Shown here: positions 32,801 through 41,933 of the stretch, one piece after another
How the letters are laid out: each line of letters begins with the position of its first letter
Position numbering within the stretch: position 1 is the first letter of the stretch
Assembly (NCBI GenBank): GCA_965658275.1
Contig: CBFHRN010000008.1
Location: 1-54,377, forward strand
Length of the DNA: 54,377 nt
Reading direction: 5' to 3'
Origin: Croceimicrobium sp965658275
GTDB lineage: Bacteria; Bacteroidota; Bacteroidia; Flavobacteriales; Schleiferiaceae
Program-made: the position numbers and the translations under genes
The notes under the pieces: generated by a model
Databases searched by the model: none
The model's input: the letters and a program-made list of their open reading frames with translations, nothing else
What the model was told of the DNA's origin: nothing

Positions 32801-35017
32801 ATGAGAAAGATATTTGTATTAGCTCTGGCACTAAGCCTAAGCTTGATTTCTACCGCTAAAGAAGGCATGTGGCTGCCTCAACTAATCGCCCAGCTCAATT
32901 ACGATGAAATGCAGCGTATGGGCCTTCAGATTAGTGCAGAGGATATTTACAGCGTCAATCAAAGTTCGCTAAAAGATGCTGTGGTTCATTTTAATGGGGG
33001 ATGTACCGCCGAATTAATTTCTTCTAAAGGTTTATTGCTTACGAACCATCATTGCGGCTATAGTCAAATTCAAAAGCACTCTACGCTTGAGAATAATTAT
33101 TTGAAGGATGGTTTTTGGGCCAAGTCCCTAGCCGACGAAAAGCCCAATCCGGGTCTTTATGCAGCGATAGTAGATCGTTTGGAAGATGTAAGTAATCAAG
33201 TTTTAGAAGGCACTACTCAAAGCCAGTCCGATGCAAAAAGGGATTCTATTATTCAAGTAAATATTAAGAGTATTCTGGCTAAGGAAAAAGAATTGAATCC
33301 GTCTCTAGACTATGAAGTAAAGGACTTCTTTTATGGCAATCAATACATCCTTATCGTTAAGAAAATCTTTAATGACGTACGTTTGGTAGGTGCACCCCCA
33401 AGTAGCATTGGAAAGTATGGTGCCGATACCGATAATTGGGTTTGGCCGCGGCATACAGGGGACTTCTCGGTTTTTAGAGTTTACGCCAATCCCGAAAACC
33501 AACCTGCCAATTATGCAGAGGAAAACGTACCATACCAACCCGCCCAACACTTAAAAGTTAATATTGCTGGCGTTGAGGAAGGTGACTTCACTATGGTTTA
33601 CGGTTTCCCAGGTAGTACTCAACAGTACTTACCGGCAGCTGAAGTTAAAAATACCGTCGAGGTCTATAATCCTGCACGCATCGCTGTTCGTGATAAGATT
33701 TTGAGTGTTCTTGATGCCAAAATGCGCATAAATGAAGTCACCCGGTTGCGTTATGCTAGTAAGTATGCTCGTATTAGCAATAGTTGGAAACGTTGGAAAG
33801 GCGAAATATTAGGTGTGGCGCGCACCCATGCCATTGAAAACCTTCAGGCTGAAGAAGAAGCATTTGTAAAAGCCTGTGCTGGAAACCCGAAATTAAAAGG
33901 AAAGGAAAACCTGGTGGCAGAGCTAGTCGATTTATATGAGCAGCGGATGCCTTTAAATATGGAGCGTTTCCACTACATTGAAGTAGGTTATTTTGGAATA
34001 GAATCTTTCCGTTATGCATTAGGATTTGGAGCTTTAATCGCCGCTGCCGAAGGTGATGATGAGGAAGCACTTCAAAAAACCGCTCAGCAGTTGGCCAATC
34101 GTTACAATGCTTTTATGAAGGATTATGAGTACGAATTGGACCTTCAAGTGGCGAAGGACATACTACCGATGTATCTCGATGCCGTATCAACGAATATTCC
34201 CGCGAATATAGCGGAACTTAAAGCTGCCGATGCGGAAAGTAGAGCAGAAGAGGTAACAGAGTTTTTTGAAGACGCTCTTTTTCTACATGAAGGTTTTGAT
34301 GAAGCCATTGTGAACAATCCTAAAAAGATGGCTAAAAAAATTGCCAAGTCGGATTTATATCAACTTTCCAAAGCTATGTACGAACACTATTTTCAGGTAA
34401 TCGCTGCAGGACTTAGGGATTATGAGGTTGAGATTAAAAAGAAGCAGGCAGAATATGTAGCGGCTTTACCTATCGCCTTCCCTGATAAGCCTTTTTACCC
34501 TGATGCTAATTCTACCTTGCGCGTAGCCTATGGACAGGTTAAAGGTTATGAAGCGCGCGATGCCGTTGAATATTCACACCAAACCTTTTTGAATGGTGTT
34601 ATGGAAAAGTACATTCCTGGCGACTATGAATTTGATTTACCCCAAAAATTACTTGAATTGTACGAGGCCGAGGACTTTGGGCCTTATGCGGATGCCAAAG
34701 GGAGAATGCCTGTTTGCTTTGTGGCAACAAATCACACTACTGGAGGAAATTCGGGCTCTCCAGTCCTTAACTCCAAGGGTGAGTTAATTGGACTTAATTT
34801 CGACCGCGCCTGGGATGGAGTAATGAGTGATATGTATTTTGATGCCAGCATTTGCCGAAACGTGATGGTTGACCTACGTTATGTATTATTCATTATAGAC
34901 AAATTAGGCGGTGCACATTATTTAGTGGAAGAGATGGATTTGGTAACCGAGCGTCCCCTGTCTTCCGGCACTGCGGCAGAAAAGAAAGAAGAGGAGCCAA
35001 TGCCAAAAGCTGAATAA
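32801..35017 (+). CDS. S46 dipeptidyl-peptidase, DPP11-like (Asp/Glu-specific)
   Basis: A 738-residue exported serine peptidase; the signal peptide ends near STAKEG (about residue 20). S46 enzymes remove dipeptides from the N-termini of peptides in the periplasm, feeding amino-acid users. The catalytic His is in LLTNHHCGY (residues 83/84), Asp probably in DTDNWVWPRHTGDF, and Ser651 in GGNSGSPV. Arg669 lies exactly 18 residues after Ser651, the position of Arg673 relative to Ser655 in Porphyromonas DPP11 that gives acidic P1 specificity (DPP7 has Gly). This favours DPP11 over DPP7. The C-terminus is Lys/Glu-rich. A terminator follows. Confidence 0.88.
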   Translation: MRKIFVLALALSLSLISTAKEGMWLPQLIAQLNYDEMQRMGLQISAEDIYSVNQSSLKDAVVHFNGGCTAELISSKGLLLTNHHCGYSQIQKHSTLENNYLKDGFWAKSLADEKPNPGLYAAIVDRLEDVSNQVLEGTTQSQSDAKRDSIIQVNIKSILAKEKELNPSLDYEVKDFFYGNQYILIVKKIFNDVRLVGAPPSSIGKYGADTDNWVWPRHTGDFSVFRVYANPENQPANYAEENVPYQPAQHLKVNIAGVEEGDFTMVYGFPGSTQQYLPAAEVKNTVEVYNPARIAVRDKILSVLDAKMRINEVTRLRYASKYARISNSWKRWKGEILGVARTHAIENLQAEEEAFVKACAGNPKLKGKENLVAELVDLYEQRMPLNMERFHYIEVGYFGIESFRYALGFGALIAAAEGDDEEALQKTAQQLANRYNAFMKDYEYELDLQVAKDILPMYLDAVSTNIPANIAELKAADAESRAEEVTEFFEDALFLHEGFDEAIVNNPKKMAKKIAKSDLYQLSKAMYEHYFQVIAAGLRDYEVEIKKKQAEYVAALPIAFPDKPFYPDANSTLRVAYGQVKGYEARDAVEYSHQTFLNGVMEKYIPGDYEFDLPQKLLELYEAEDFGPYADAKGRMPVCFVATNHTTGGNSGSPVLNSKGELIGLNFDRAWDGVMSDMYFDASICRNVMVDLRYVLFIIDKLGGAHYLVEEMDLVTERPLSSGTAAEKKEEEPMPKAE

Positions 35018-35038
35018 GTCTAAAATACCTTATAAACC

Positions 35039-35074
35039 AAAACCCCGATATCTAAGCAGATTCGGGGTTTTTTA
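35039..35074. terminator. Terminator between the S46 peptidase and DsbA-like genes
   Basis: AAACCCCGA pairs with TTCGGGGTTT around a 12-base loop and is followed by T on the plus strand. Its position between convergent genes suggests it ends the peptidase transcript; the complementary strand also has a T-rich side. Confidence 0.75.
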
Positions 35075-35100
35075 TGATCTATAAGGATATAAATTCTCTT

Positions 35101-35736
35101 CTAGACTCTTTCTTTAATCTGCTGTAAATTGGCTTCTAGGTTCTCATGATTCACATAACCACGAGCTAAAAAGAAGGCTTTATCTTTTTCTTGGTAAACT
35201 ACTGAAGGGAAACCTTGAATCCCCCAGTTTTTAACAATTTGGAACTCTTGCTTTACAAGCTCCAAGCGTTCTTTGTCTACCATTAATTTCATGAAGTCCG
35301 TACTATTCATACCAAAATCTTCGGCACAATCGCCGTAGGTCTTAGCAGATGTTGGTTCATTACCTTCTAAGTAAATGGCCTCTTGCATGCGTTTTGCAAA
35401 GGCGATGGTGTTATCGGGTTGATAAGTGCGGAAGGCAGCCATAGCCAAAGCTCCAGGAAGCGAACTAAGTTTAGCACTTCCTTCCTCCAGCATTTCATAA
35501 AATGCATCCCCAAAGTTCCTTCCGCTAAGTTCAGTAACACGCTTAAAGCCATCCTTAATTTCTTGCGGAAGAGCACCAATAGGTCCTTCTTGTTCGCCCA
35601 ATACCATCCCGCCAGACATAACTCTGAATTCGAATTCGTCCTTATGATCTTCATAAAACTGGTGCATTACAGGGCTAAAAGCATAGCACCAAGAACATAG
35701 AACATCATAGATATAATAAACAATCGGTCTTTCCAT
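35101..35736 (-). CDS. DsbA-family thioredoxin-fold protein
   Basis: A 211-residue protein with the thioredoxin active site CSWC (Cys14 and Cys17, in YDVLCSWCYAF) directly after the first strand, a helical insertion, and the cis-proline segment GIQGFPSVVYQ near residue 175. There is no signal peptide, so it should be cytoplasmic like FrnE-type members, which act as disulfide isomerases or oxidoreductases. The start is fixed by a TAnnTTTG box five bases upstream. It is convergent to the peptidase and followed downstream by nothing in its orientation before the terminator. Confidence 0.82.
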   Translation of the reverse strand: MERPIVYYIYDVLCSWCYAFSPVMHQFYEDHKDEFEFRVMSGGMVLGEQEGPIGALPQEIKDGFKRVTELSGRNFGDAFYEMLEEGSAKLSSLPGALAMAAFRTYQPDNTIAFAKRMQEAIYLEGNEPTSAKTYGDCAEDFGMNSTDFMKLMVDKERLELVKQEFQIVKNWGIQGFPSVVYQEKDKAFFLARGYVNHENLEANLQQIKERV

Positions 35737-35741
35737 GGGGG

Positions 35742-35749
35742 CAAAATTA
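35742..35749 (-). promoter_or_regulatory. TAnnTTTG box, predicted leaderless start of the DsbA-like gene
   Basis: On the minus strand the sequence is TAATTTTGCCCCCATG: an exact box with five bases before the ATG. Confidence 0.58.
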
Positions 35750-35798
35750 AGTCTTTTACAGAGCCTAGCTGCGAGAGTCTATCAGGTAATAGATAAGA

Positions 35799-35999
35799 CT
35801 AAAGGCCCAGATCTTTAATTAATTCGCTTACCTCTAATTCCGTGTCACGCAGCTTGGTGTGGCAAAATTTTAAAAGCTCAGAGGCACGTTTAACTTTAGC
35901 ACTAAGGTTATCTACAGAAATGTCATCTGCTTGTAAATCGTTCATGATGCTTTGCAGTTCAGCAAAAGCCTCATCATAGCTATTCTCCTTTTGGGCCAT
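35799..35999 (-). CDS. xseB: Exodeoxyribonuclease VII small subunit
   Basis: A 66-residue helical protein with the XseB pattern SYDEAFAELQSIMNDLQ and a later ASELLKFCHTKLRDTE. Several copies bind the XseA large subunit to form exonuclease VII, which degrades single-stranded DNA. It overlaps the end of xseA by 20 bases, giving coupled translation. Confidence 0.9.
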   Translation of the reverse strand: MAQKENSYDEAFAELQSIMNDLQADDISVDNLSAKVKRASELLKFCHTKLRDTELEVSELIKDLGL

Positions 36000-37380
36000 C
36001 CTCTTTTATTTTAATTATCTGAGATATGATTATTCCTTGTTCTAACTGAGTTTCCAAAAGATCACCTAGTTTAAGTAATGCACTAGAGCGAAGACTTTCC
36101 CCATCTTTTCGGGTAATGGAAAAGCCTCTTTTTAAGGTCTGTTCAGGCCCTAAAAGCCTTAGAGTGCTTTTTAGGTTTTCCAAGGCGCTTTGCCTCTGCA
36201 AGAAGTGGTGTTTGGCAATAAGTTCCATATGCTCTTGCAAACGACTTAGCTTGGGCCTTAATTGATCTTGTAGCAATTGCAAAGGTTTTAATTTTAAGCT
36301 TTCGCTCATTTTATCAAGGTCCTGGTTTTGGGCCTTAAGCTTACTACTGAGGTCGCGAATTAATCCATTTGCATTTTGATGGATGAATCCTCGTTGAGTT
36401 TCTAAAAAATGCTGAGGCTGATTCTTTAATGTATTAGCGTATTCTTTTAAGGCAATGGACTCTATATGCAAGGAGTCTTTGGCATGACGCGCTAACGCTT
36501 GATAAAACATTCCTATTTCACGTTCAAATGCAGCCATTTTGTCCAATAGATGATCGGCTACCGCAGTAGGAGTTTTTTGAGCGGTGTGTGCAACCCGATC
36601 GACTAGAGTCCAATCGCTTTCATGTCCGATACCAGATAGGACTGGAATGGGACAATTCAAAATTTCATAACATAAAGCCAAATCATTAAAAGCGTCTAAG
36701 TCTAAACTGGAGCCACCTCCTCGCACAAAAGCAATACAATCGTATTCATGATACTGTATGGATTGTAAGGCTTTAATAAGCGATAAAGGGGCTTCTTTAC
36801 CTTGAACCTTCGAAGGAAAAAGGTCGACTTTAAAGCGAAAACCGAATTCATTTTCCTGGAGATGTTGAATAAAGTCCTTAACAGCCGCAGCTTCTTTGGA
36901 GCTAATCAAAGCAATTCGTTGCCAAACCTGCGATTCTGGAATCTTGCGATTATCTTCAATTCGGCCGCTTGCTTCCAACTTTTTAAGATTAGCCTGACGG
37001 CGCTTTTCGAGCTCGCCAAGGCTAAAGCTCAAATCAATTTCCTTTATAATCAGCTTTAGTCCGTAAACTGGGTGATAATCAACCAAAACGCGAAACACCA
37101 ATTCTTGACCTCTTTGCAGGAGACCGGGCAAATCCTTGTTTAATTGGCTTTTTAGAATCTCATAATCCGCCTTCCAAATTACCCCTTGTAAACTGGCTAA
37201 ACGGTATCCATCGCGCTCTTCAACCAAGCTTAAATAGGAATGGCCACTAGAAGAGGTGCTGATTTCAGCTATTTCAGCCCGTACCCAAAAAGATTGATCC
37301 CCCAATTCACGTTGGAATAAGCCTTGTATAGCTTCCGCTAAACGCTGTAGTCTATAAACTTTTGGCTTTCCTTGGCTCAT
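35980..37380 (-). CDS. xseA: Exodeoxyribonuclease VII large subunit
   Basis: A 466-residue protein. The N-terminal OB-fold (about 20-110; FWVRAEIAEISTSSSGHSYLSLVEE) binds single-stranded DNA. The nuclease core includes CIAFVRGGGSSLDLDAFNDL, GIGHESDWTLVD and TPTAVADHLL, the classical Exo VII signature. A long helical region follows. With XseB it degrades single-stranded DNA in repair and recombination. Length is close to E. coli XseA (456). The TAnnTTTG box ends four bases before its ATG. Confidence 0.93.
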   Translation of the reverse strand: MSQGKPKVYRLQRLAEAIQGLFQRELGDQSFWVRAEIAEISTSSSGHSYLSLVEERDGYRLASLQGVIWKADYEILKSQLNKDLPGLLQRGQELVFRVLVDYHPVYGLKLIIKEIDLSFSLGELEKRRQANLKKLEASGRIEDNRKIPESQVWQRIALISSKEAAAVKDFIQHLQENEFGFRFKVDLFPSKVQGKEAPLSLIKALQSIQYHEYDCIAFVRGGGSSLDLDAFNDLALCYEILNCPIPVLSGIGHESDWTLVDRVAHTAQKTPTAVADHLLDKMAAFEREIGMFYQALARHAKDSLHIESIALKEYANTLKNQPQHFLETQRGFIHQNANGLIRDLSSKLKAQNQDLDKMSESLKLKPLQLLQDQLRPKLSRLQEHMELIAKHHFLQRQSALENLKSTLRLLGPEQTLKRGFSITRKDGESLRSSALLKLGDLLETQLEQGIIISQIIKIKEDGPKGE

Positions 37381-37384
37381 AAAA

Positions 37385-37392
37385 CAAAGGTA
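37385..37392 (-). promoter_or_regulatory. TAnnTTTG box, predicted leaderless start of xseA
   Basis: On the minus strand the sequence is TACCTTTGTTTTATG: exact box, four bases, start codon. Confidence 0.6.
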
Positions 37393-37493
37393 TCGTTTCC
37401 ATTTGCTTGTATTCTATACTGGGGTAAGACGAATTGCCATTAATTCTTAATCAATTAATAATCAAGCAAGTTTTAGGCCTTGGAATAAAGCTC

Positions 37494-37501
37494 TACTTTT
37501 G
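37494..37501 (+). promoter_or_regulatory. TAnnTTTG promoter box for the SulP gene
   Basis: TACTTTTG matches exactly and lies 18 bases before the ATG at 37520. It overlaps a TTG at 37499 that could otherwise be taken as the start, which argues for 37520. Confidence 0.58.
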
Positions 37502-37519
37502 CGCCCCTTTAAAATTGGT

Positions 37520-39112
37520 ATGAAAGAATTAATTCGCAAGCAAGGCGCTAATGCCCGTAATGATATCTTCAGTGGTTTAACCGTAGCCTTAGCTCTGGTT
37601 CCTGAAGCAGTAGCTTTCGCATTTGTGGCTGGGGTAGATCCATTAGTGGGCTTACATGCGGCTTATATGATTGGCTTAATCACCGCAATTTTTGGAGGTC
37701 GACCTGGAATGATTTCAGGGGCAACAGGAGCCTTAGCCGTTGTAATGGTAAGTCTTGTTGCAGAAGGAAATGAAATGGGAGCGGAAGGAGAGCAGTTAGG
37801 CTTGTATTATTTATTTGCCACCGTCATTTTAATGGGAATTATTCAAATGTTCGTAGGTGCATTAAAGCTCGGCAAATTTGTTCGACTTATTCCTCATCCG
37901 GTAATGATGGGCTTTGTAAATGGCTTAGCGATTGTAATCTTTCTTTCACAGTTAGGCATGTTTACTGAAAGAGTAGGAGGTGAGAAAGTTTGGTTAAGCG
38001 GATCTCCTTTACTTTGGATGGTGGCCTTGGTAGGAATAACAATGGCTTTAATTCATTTCCTACCTTCTTTAAATAAGAAGATTCCAGCGGCTTTAGTAGC
38101 AATACTTGTGGTTTCTGGAGTTGTTATCTTTGGCGGTCTAGATGTAGCTACCGTAGGTAGCTTTATTCGCCAGGGAGGAGGATCTGGACTCCAAGGTGGA
38201 TTACCCGAGTTTCAGTGGGCTATTTGGGAAAAAGTACCGCTAAACTGGGATACTTTGATCTTTATTGGTCCATATGCCATAATTCTAGCAGCTATTGGTT
38301 TAATAGAGTCTTTAATGACTTTAAATCTAATTGACGAATTAACTGAAACTCGCGGTAGCTCTAATCGCGAATGTTTGGCCCAAGGGGGCGCGAATATTGT
38401 TACTGGACTTTTTGGAGGAATGGGAGGTTGCGCCATGATTGGGCAATCCATTATCAATATTAAAGGTGGGGGGAGAACCCGATTATCTGGAATTGTTGCG
38501 GCCATTACCTTGCTGATCTTCATTTTATTCGCGGCACCATTAATCGAAAGAGTTCCAATTGCGGCATTAGTGGGTGTTATGTTTATGGTGGTTATTGGAA
38601 CCTTTGCTTGGAGCAGTTTCCGCATCATGAATAAGATTCCATTAAGCGATGCGATTGTATTAGTTACCGTTTCGGCCTTGACTGTAATTTTCGACCTGGC
38701 CATTGCCGTGGCTTCAGGTATTGTTCTTAGTGCCTTAGTATTTGCTTGGGAAAGTGCCAAACGCATTCGAGCAAGAAAACATATTTTGGAAGATGGAACT
38801 AAGGTTTATGAAATCTGGGGTCCCTTATTTTTTGGAAGCATTCAAACTTTTAAATCTAAGTTCGATCCTGCCAATGATCCCGATAAGGTTATTATCGATT
38901 TCATGGAATCTAGAGTATCGGATCATTCTGCCTTAGAAGCTTTGTTTACCTTAGTAGAGAAGTATCAGAGTCTTGGTAAAGATGTTAAAATCCGACACCT
39001 TAGTCTAGAATGCCAAGAAATAATGATCAAAGCTTCACCCAAATTGGCCGCAGTGATTGAGGAGAATATTGATGACCCTCGTTATCATGTAATGGCCCAA
39101 GTAATGCAATAA
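37520..39112 (+). CDS. SulP-family anion transporter with STAS domain
   Basis: A 530-residue inner-membrane protein with about 12-14 helices (SulP signature VALALVPEAVAFAFVAGVDPLVGLHAAY; later GIGLIESL-like segment IGLIESLMTLNLIDE). A cytoplasmic STAS domain occupies about 430-520 (YEIWGPLFFGSIQTF, then VIIDFMESRVSDHSALEAL). SulP members carry sulfate, bicarbonate or other anions; in marine bacteria many are Na+-dependent bicarbonate carriers, but the substrate cannot be told. CvfB starts one base after its stop, so the two are cotranscribed. Confidence 0.87.
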   Translation: MKELIRKQGANARNDIFSGLTVALALVPEAVAFAFVAGVDPLVGLHAAYMIGLITAIFGGRPGMISGATGALAVVMVSLVAEGNEMGAEGEQLGLYYLFATVILMGIIQMFVGALKLGKFVRLIPHPVMMGFVNGLAIVIFLSQLGMFTERVGGEKVWLSGSPLLWMVALVGITMALIHFLPSLNKKIPAALVAILVVSGVVIFGGLDVATVGSFIRQGGGSGLQGGLPEFQWAIWEKVPLNWDTLIFIGPYAIILAAIGLIESLMTLNLIDELTETRGSSNRECLAQGGANIVTGLFGGMGGCAMIGQSIINIKGGGRTRLSGIVAAITLLIFILFAAPLIERVPIAALVGVMFMVVIGTFAWSSFRIMNKIPLSDAIVLVTVSALTVIFDLAIAVASGIVLSALVFAWESAKRIRARKHILEDGTKVYEIWGPLFFGSIQTFKSKFDPANDPDKVIIDFMESRVSDHSALEALFTLVEKYQSLGKDVKIRHLSLECQEIMIKASPKLAAVIEENIDDPRYHVMAQVMQ

Positions 39113-39113
39113 G

Positions 39114-39953
39114 ATGGAATTAGGAAGGATAAATAAGTTAAGAGCGGAGCGATTTGCTCCTCAGGGCTTGTATTTAGTAGATGATGAGGGGAATGAAGTG
39201 CTTCTTCCGAATAGTCGTTTATCTAAGGATATTAAGCTAAAGCAAGATTACGACGTATTCATTTACCGCGATTCTCAGGAACGTCTTATTGCGAGCCTGG
39301 AATTACCTCTCGCTCAGGTAAAAGAATTTGCCGCGCTCGAGGCAAAGGAGCGTGTACCTTTTGGGGTGTTCATGGATTGGGGTTTAGATAAGCAAGTTTT
39401 AGTTCCACTCCGTGAAATGCGAGAAGAGCTAGAAATAGGTAAAAAACATGCGGTTTATCTATATATAGATGAACTAAGTGAGCGCGTTACTGCCAGTACC
39501 CGTTTGGAACTTTTCTTCGATCGTGAGATAGACGATTTACAGGAACAAGATAGGGTAGAGGCTACGGTTTTAGAACGAACAAGCATTGGTTTTAAAGTAG
39601 CCGTAAATCAACGTTTCCAAGGTATGCTCTATCATAATGAAATTTTTCAAGAAATTGAATTAGGCGATAAATTGACTGCCTATATACGCAAGCTTCGAAC
39701 CGATGGTAAGGTGGATCTCATCTTACAAGCCGAAGGTATGGACCATGTGGAGCCAAGTGCTCAGGGTATCTTGGAAGCTTTAAAAGACAGAGGTGGTTTT
39801 ATTCCTTTGCATGATAAAAGCGACCCTGTGGCGATAAAGACGGAGCTAAATATTAGTAAAAAGACTTTCAAAAAAGCGATCGGCACCCTTTACAAAAAGC
39901 GCCTAATTGAAATTAAGGAAGATGGGATTCACCTCCTTAAGCCCGACGCTTAA
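39114..39953 (+). CDS. CvfB-like S1-domain RNA-binding protein
   Basis: A 279-residue cytoplasmic protein. Three S1-type segments are visible: residues 1-60 (GLYLVDDEGNEVLLPNS), 62-140 (VPFGVFMDWGLDKQVLVPL) and 140-215 (TSIGFKVAVNQRFQGMLY), with a winged-helix end (about 220-279; AIKTELNISKKTFKKAIGTLYKKRLI). This is the CvfB layout, a protein that binds RNA and affects virulence gene expression in Staphylococcus. The role here is unknown. It ends in a 17-base convergent overlap with the YpdA-like gene. Confidence 0.85.
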   Translation: MELGRINKLRAERFAPQGLYLVDDEGNEVLLPNSRLSKDIKLKQDYDVFIYRDSQERLIASLELPLAQVKEFAALEAKERVPFGVFMDWGLDKQVLVPLREMREELEIGKKHAVYLYIDELSERVTASTRLELFFDREIDDLQEQDRVEATVLERTSIGFKVAVNQRFQGMLYHNEIFQEIELGDKLTAYIRKLRTDGKVDLILQAEGMDHVEPSAQGILEALKDRGGFIPLHDKSDPVAIKTELNISKKTFKKAIGTLYKKRLIEIKEDGIHLLKPDA

Positions 39954-40905
39954 GGATTTCTTGGATGATGAGCTCCGCGTGAACGCGAGAATTCTCAATA
40001 AACCATTTATTGGTTTCCAAACCGCCACAGATTACCCCTGCTAAAAATAGGTTTTCGACGGTCGACTCCATGCTTTCTTCCTGGTAAATAGGCCTGCGGC
40101 TACTTTCTTTCGAAAATTCAACACCTAATGTTTCAAGTAGTTTAAAATCAGGTCGGTAGCCTGTTAAGGCCAGGACGCGATCATTGGCAATCCGATTTAG
40201 TGTACCCGCCTTTTTAAACTCTATGAAGTCTTCCTCAATCTTGGTGATTTCAGATTCAAAATAGGCTTTGACGCTCCCTTCTTTAATCCGATTGATGATA
40301 TCTGGTCGAACCCAATACTTAACTCGCTCCGAAACTTCGCTTTCGCGGATAATCATGCTAACTTCTCTAGCGCCCTTTCGGTAAAGCTCCAAGGCCGCGT
40401 CTACAGCAGAATTTGCTGCTCCTACAACGGCAACGCGAAGATTGAAATAGGGATGCGGGTCTTTGTAATAGTGATCAACCTTTGGCAGTTCTTCCCCCGC
40501 TACATTTAAGGGATTAATTAGGTCGTAAAATCCTGTGGCCAAAATGAGGTGTTTACAAGTATAGTGGTCTTTACTAGTCTCTACCTCAAAGTAGGTTTCA
40601 TCAATCTTCTTGGCTCCTTGAAATTGCTCGTGTAAATTCAAATTTAGCTGATGGTGCATGGCTACTTTTCGGTAGTATTCCAACGCCTCTGAACGGGTAG
40701 GCTTTGTGTTTTGAGAAATGAAAGGAATGCCGCCAATTTCGAGCTTGTCTGAGGTGGAGAAGAAGGTCATACTCTGTGGATAATGGTAAAGACTATTTAC
40801 CAAATACCCTTTGTCAATTACCAGGTAGGAAAGTCCTTTATTCTGAGCCTCAATACCGCAGGCCATACCAATTGGACCAGCACCAATAATTAGAATGTCG
40901 TACAT
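39937..40905 (-). CDS. ypdA: YpdA-like bacillithiol disulfide reductase
   Basis: A 322-residue FAD/NAD(P)H flavoprotein. The FAD loop is IIGAGPIGMACGIEAQ at the N-terminus and the NAD(P)H loop VGAANSAVDAALELYRKGA near residue 160; LALTGYRPD and LFLAGVICGG close the FAD site. There is no CxxC, as in YpdA, which reduces oxidised bacillithiol. This fits the use of bacillithiol as the low-molecular-weight thiol in many Bacteroidota. A near-consensus promoter box TTACTTTG lies at 40944-40951. Confidence 0.84.
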   Translation of the reverse strand: MYDILIIGAGPIGMACGIEAQNKGLSYLVIDKGYLVNSLYHYPQSMTFFSTSDKLEIGGIPFISQNTKPTRSEALEYYRKVAMHHQLNLNLHEQFQGAKKIDETYFEVETSKDHYTCKHLILATGFYDLINPLNVAGEELPKVDHYYKDPHPYFNLRVAVVGAANSAVDAALELYRKGAREVSMIIRESEVSERVKYWVRPDIINRIKEGSVKAYFESEITKIEEDFIEFKKAGTLNRIANDRVLALTGYRPDFKLLETLGVEFSKESSRRPIYQEESMESTVENLFLAGVICGGLETNKWFIENSRVHAELIIQEILKRRA

Positions 40906-41018
40906 AAATTATAAAGCCTTATCCTTAATTACATTTCGAAGTTCAAAGTAAATCATTGTAACTTGAAGCACGAACCATATCCTTTCTAAAAGGGACTTTT
41001 GTTATTCAATTTGGGCTT

Positions 41019-41933
41019 ATGAAATCTAAAGTTTTAGCAATTAGTTTAGTAATGCTTGTTATCGCATTTTCTTGCGATAGTCCTGGTGAATCTAAAGCGA
41101 ATCTAAAAAAGGAGCAGCTGAAGTTCTCCGCTACTAAAACCTATCTGAAAAATAATTGCATCAGTTGTCATTCTGAAACAGCAGGGGAGTATGAACGCTT
41201 AGCACCTCCTTTTTACGCAATACGCAAGCATTACCTAAATGAATACGAGTCGGAAGAACAGTTCGTTTCTGCTATGAGCGATTTCTTAAAACATCCACAG
41301 AAAGATCATGCCTTAATGCAGGGGGCTGTAGAAAAGTTTGGCTTAATGCCTCCGCTTAGTTATCCTGAAGGAAAGCTGGAGGAAATAGCCACGTATTTAT
41401 ATCATAAGGAACAGCCCAAACCAAAACATTTGGAATCAGAGGAAGGGCCAATCGCCAAAGGTAAAAAGCTGGCTATGGCCACTAAAAAAGTGCTGGGTAA
41501 GAACCTGATGGGTGCATTGCAAGACAGCGGGAAGTATTATGCCTTGAGCTTTTGTAATCTGAAAGCCATTGACCTAACCGATAGTATGTCCGATTACCTT
41601 GGCTACTCGATTGCAAGACGAAGTGATAAAGCACGGAATCCAGCTAATCAAGCCAATGAAATGGAATTGGAAATTCTTGAATCCTTTCGCAAGGACTTAG
41701 CCGTTGGAAATCAGCCAAAAGGAAAATTAAAAGAGATGGAGGGCCAATCTATGGCATATTATCCCATTCTAACCAATGCCATGTGTTTGCAATGCCATGG
41801 GCGCTTGGGTAAGGATTTAGATCCAGAATTTTATAATCAAGTAAAAGAGCTATACCCTAATGATCAGGCGATATCCTATTCTGCCAATCAGTTAAGAGGT
41901 ATCTGGGTAGTTCAACTTGGTCCATCTAATTAA
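41019..41933 (+). CDS. Di-heme lipoprotein: cytochrome c domain fused to DUF3365
   Basis: A 304-residue lipoprotein (lipobox FSC, Cys19). An N-terminal cytochrome c domain holds heme motif CISCH at residues 47-51 and a distal Met in FGLMPPLSYP. The second half (about 145-300) is a DUF3365/Tll0287-like domain, normally a heme-binding sensor module, with its own motif CLQCH at 256-260. So two c-type hemes are expected, matured by the Ccm genes at 8.7-13.1 kb. It may pass electrons or sense redox state at a membrane in the periplasm. The fusion order is unusual in my recollection. A one-mismatch promoter box GACTTTTG lies at 40994-41001. Confidence 0.82.
   Translation: MKSKVLAISLVMLVIAFSCDSPGESKANLKKEQLKFSATKTYLKNNCISCHSETAGEYERLAPPFYAIRKHYLNEYESEEQFVSAMSDFLKHPQKDHALMQGAVEKFGLMPPLSYPEGKLEEIATYLYHKEQPKPKHLESEEGPIAKGKKLAMATKKVLGKNLMGALQDSGKYYALSFCNLKAIDLTDSMSDYLGYSIARRSDKARNPANQANEMELEILESFRKDLAVGNQPKGKLKEMEGQSMAYYPILTNAMCLQCHGRLGKDLDPEFYNQVKELYPNDQAISYSANQLRGIWVVQLGPSN

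Noticed and set aside
38212..38766. 184-codon open frame antisense to the SulP gene
   Set aside because: It mirrors hydrophobic codons of a clear transporter gene and shows no family features or promoter.
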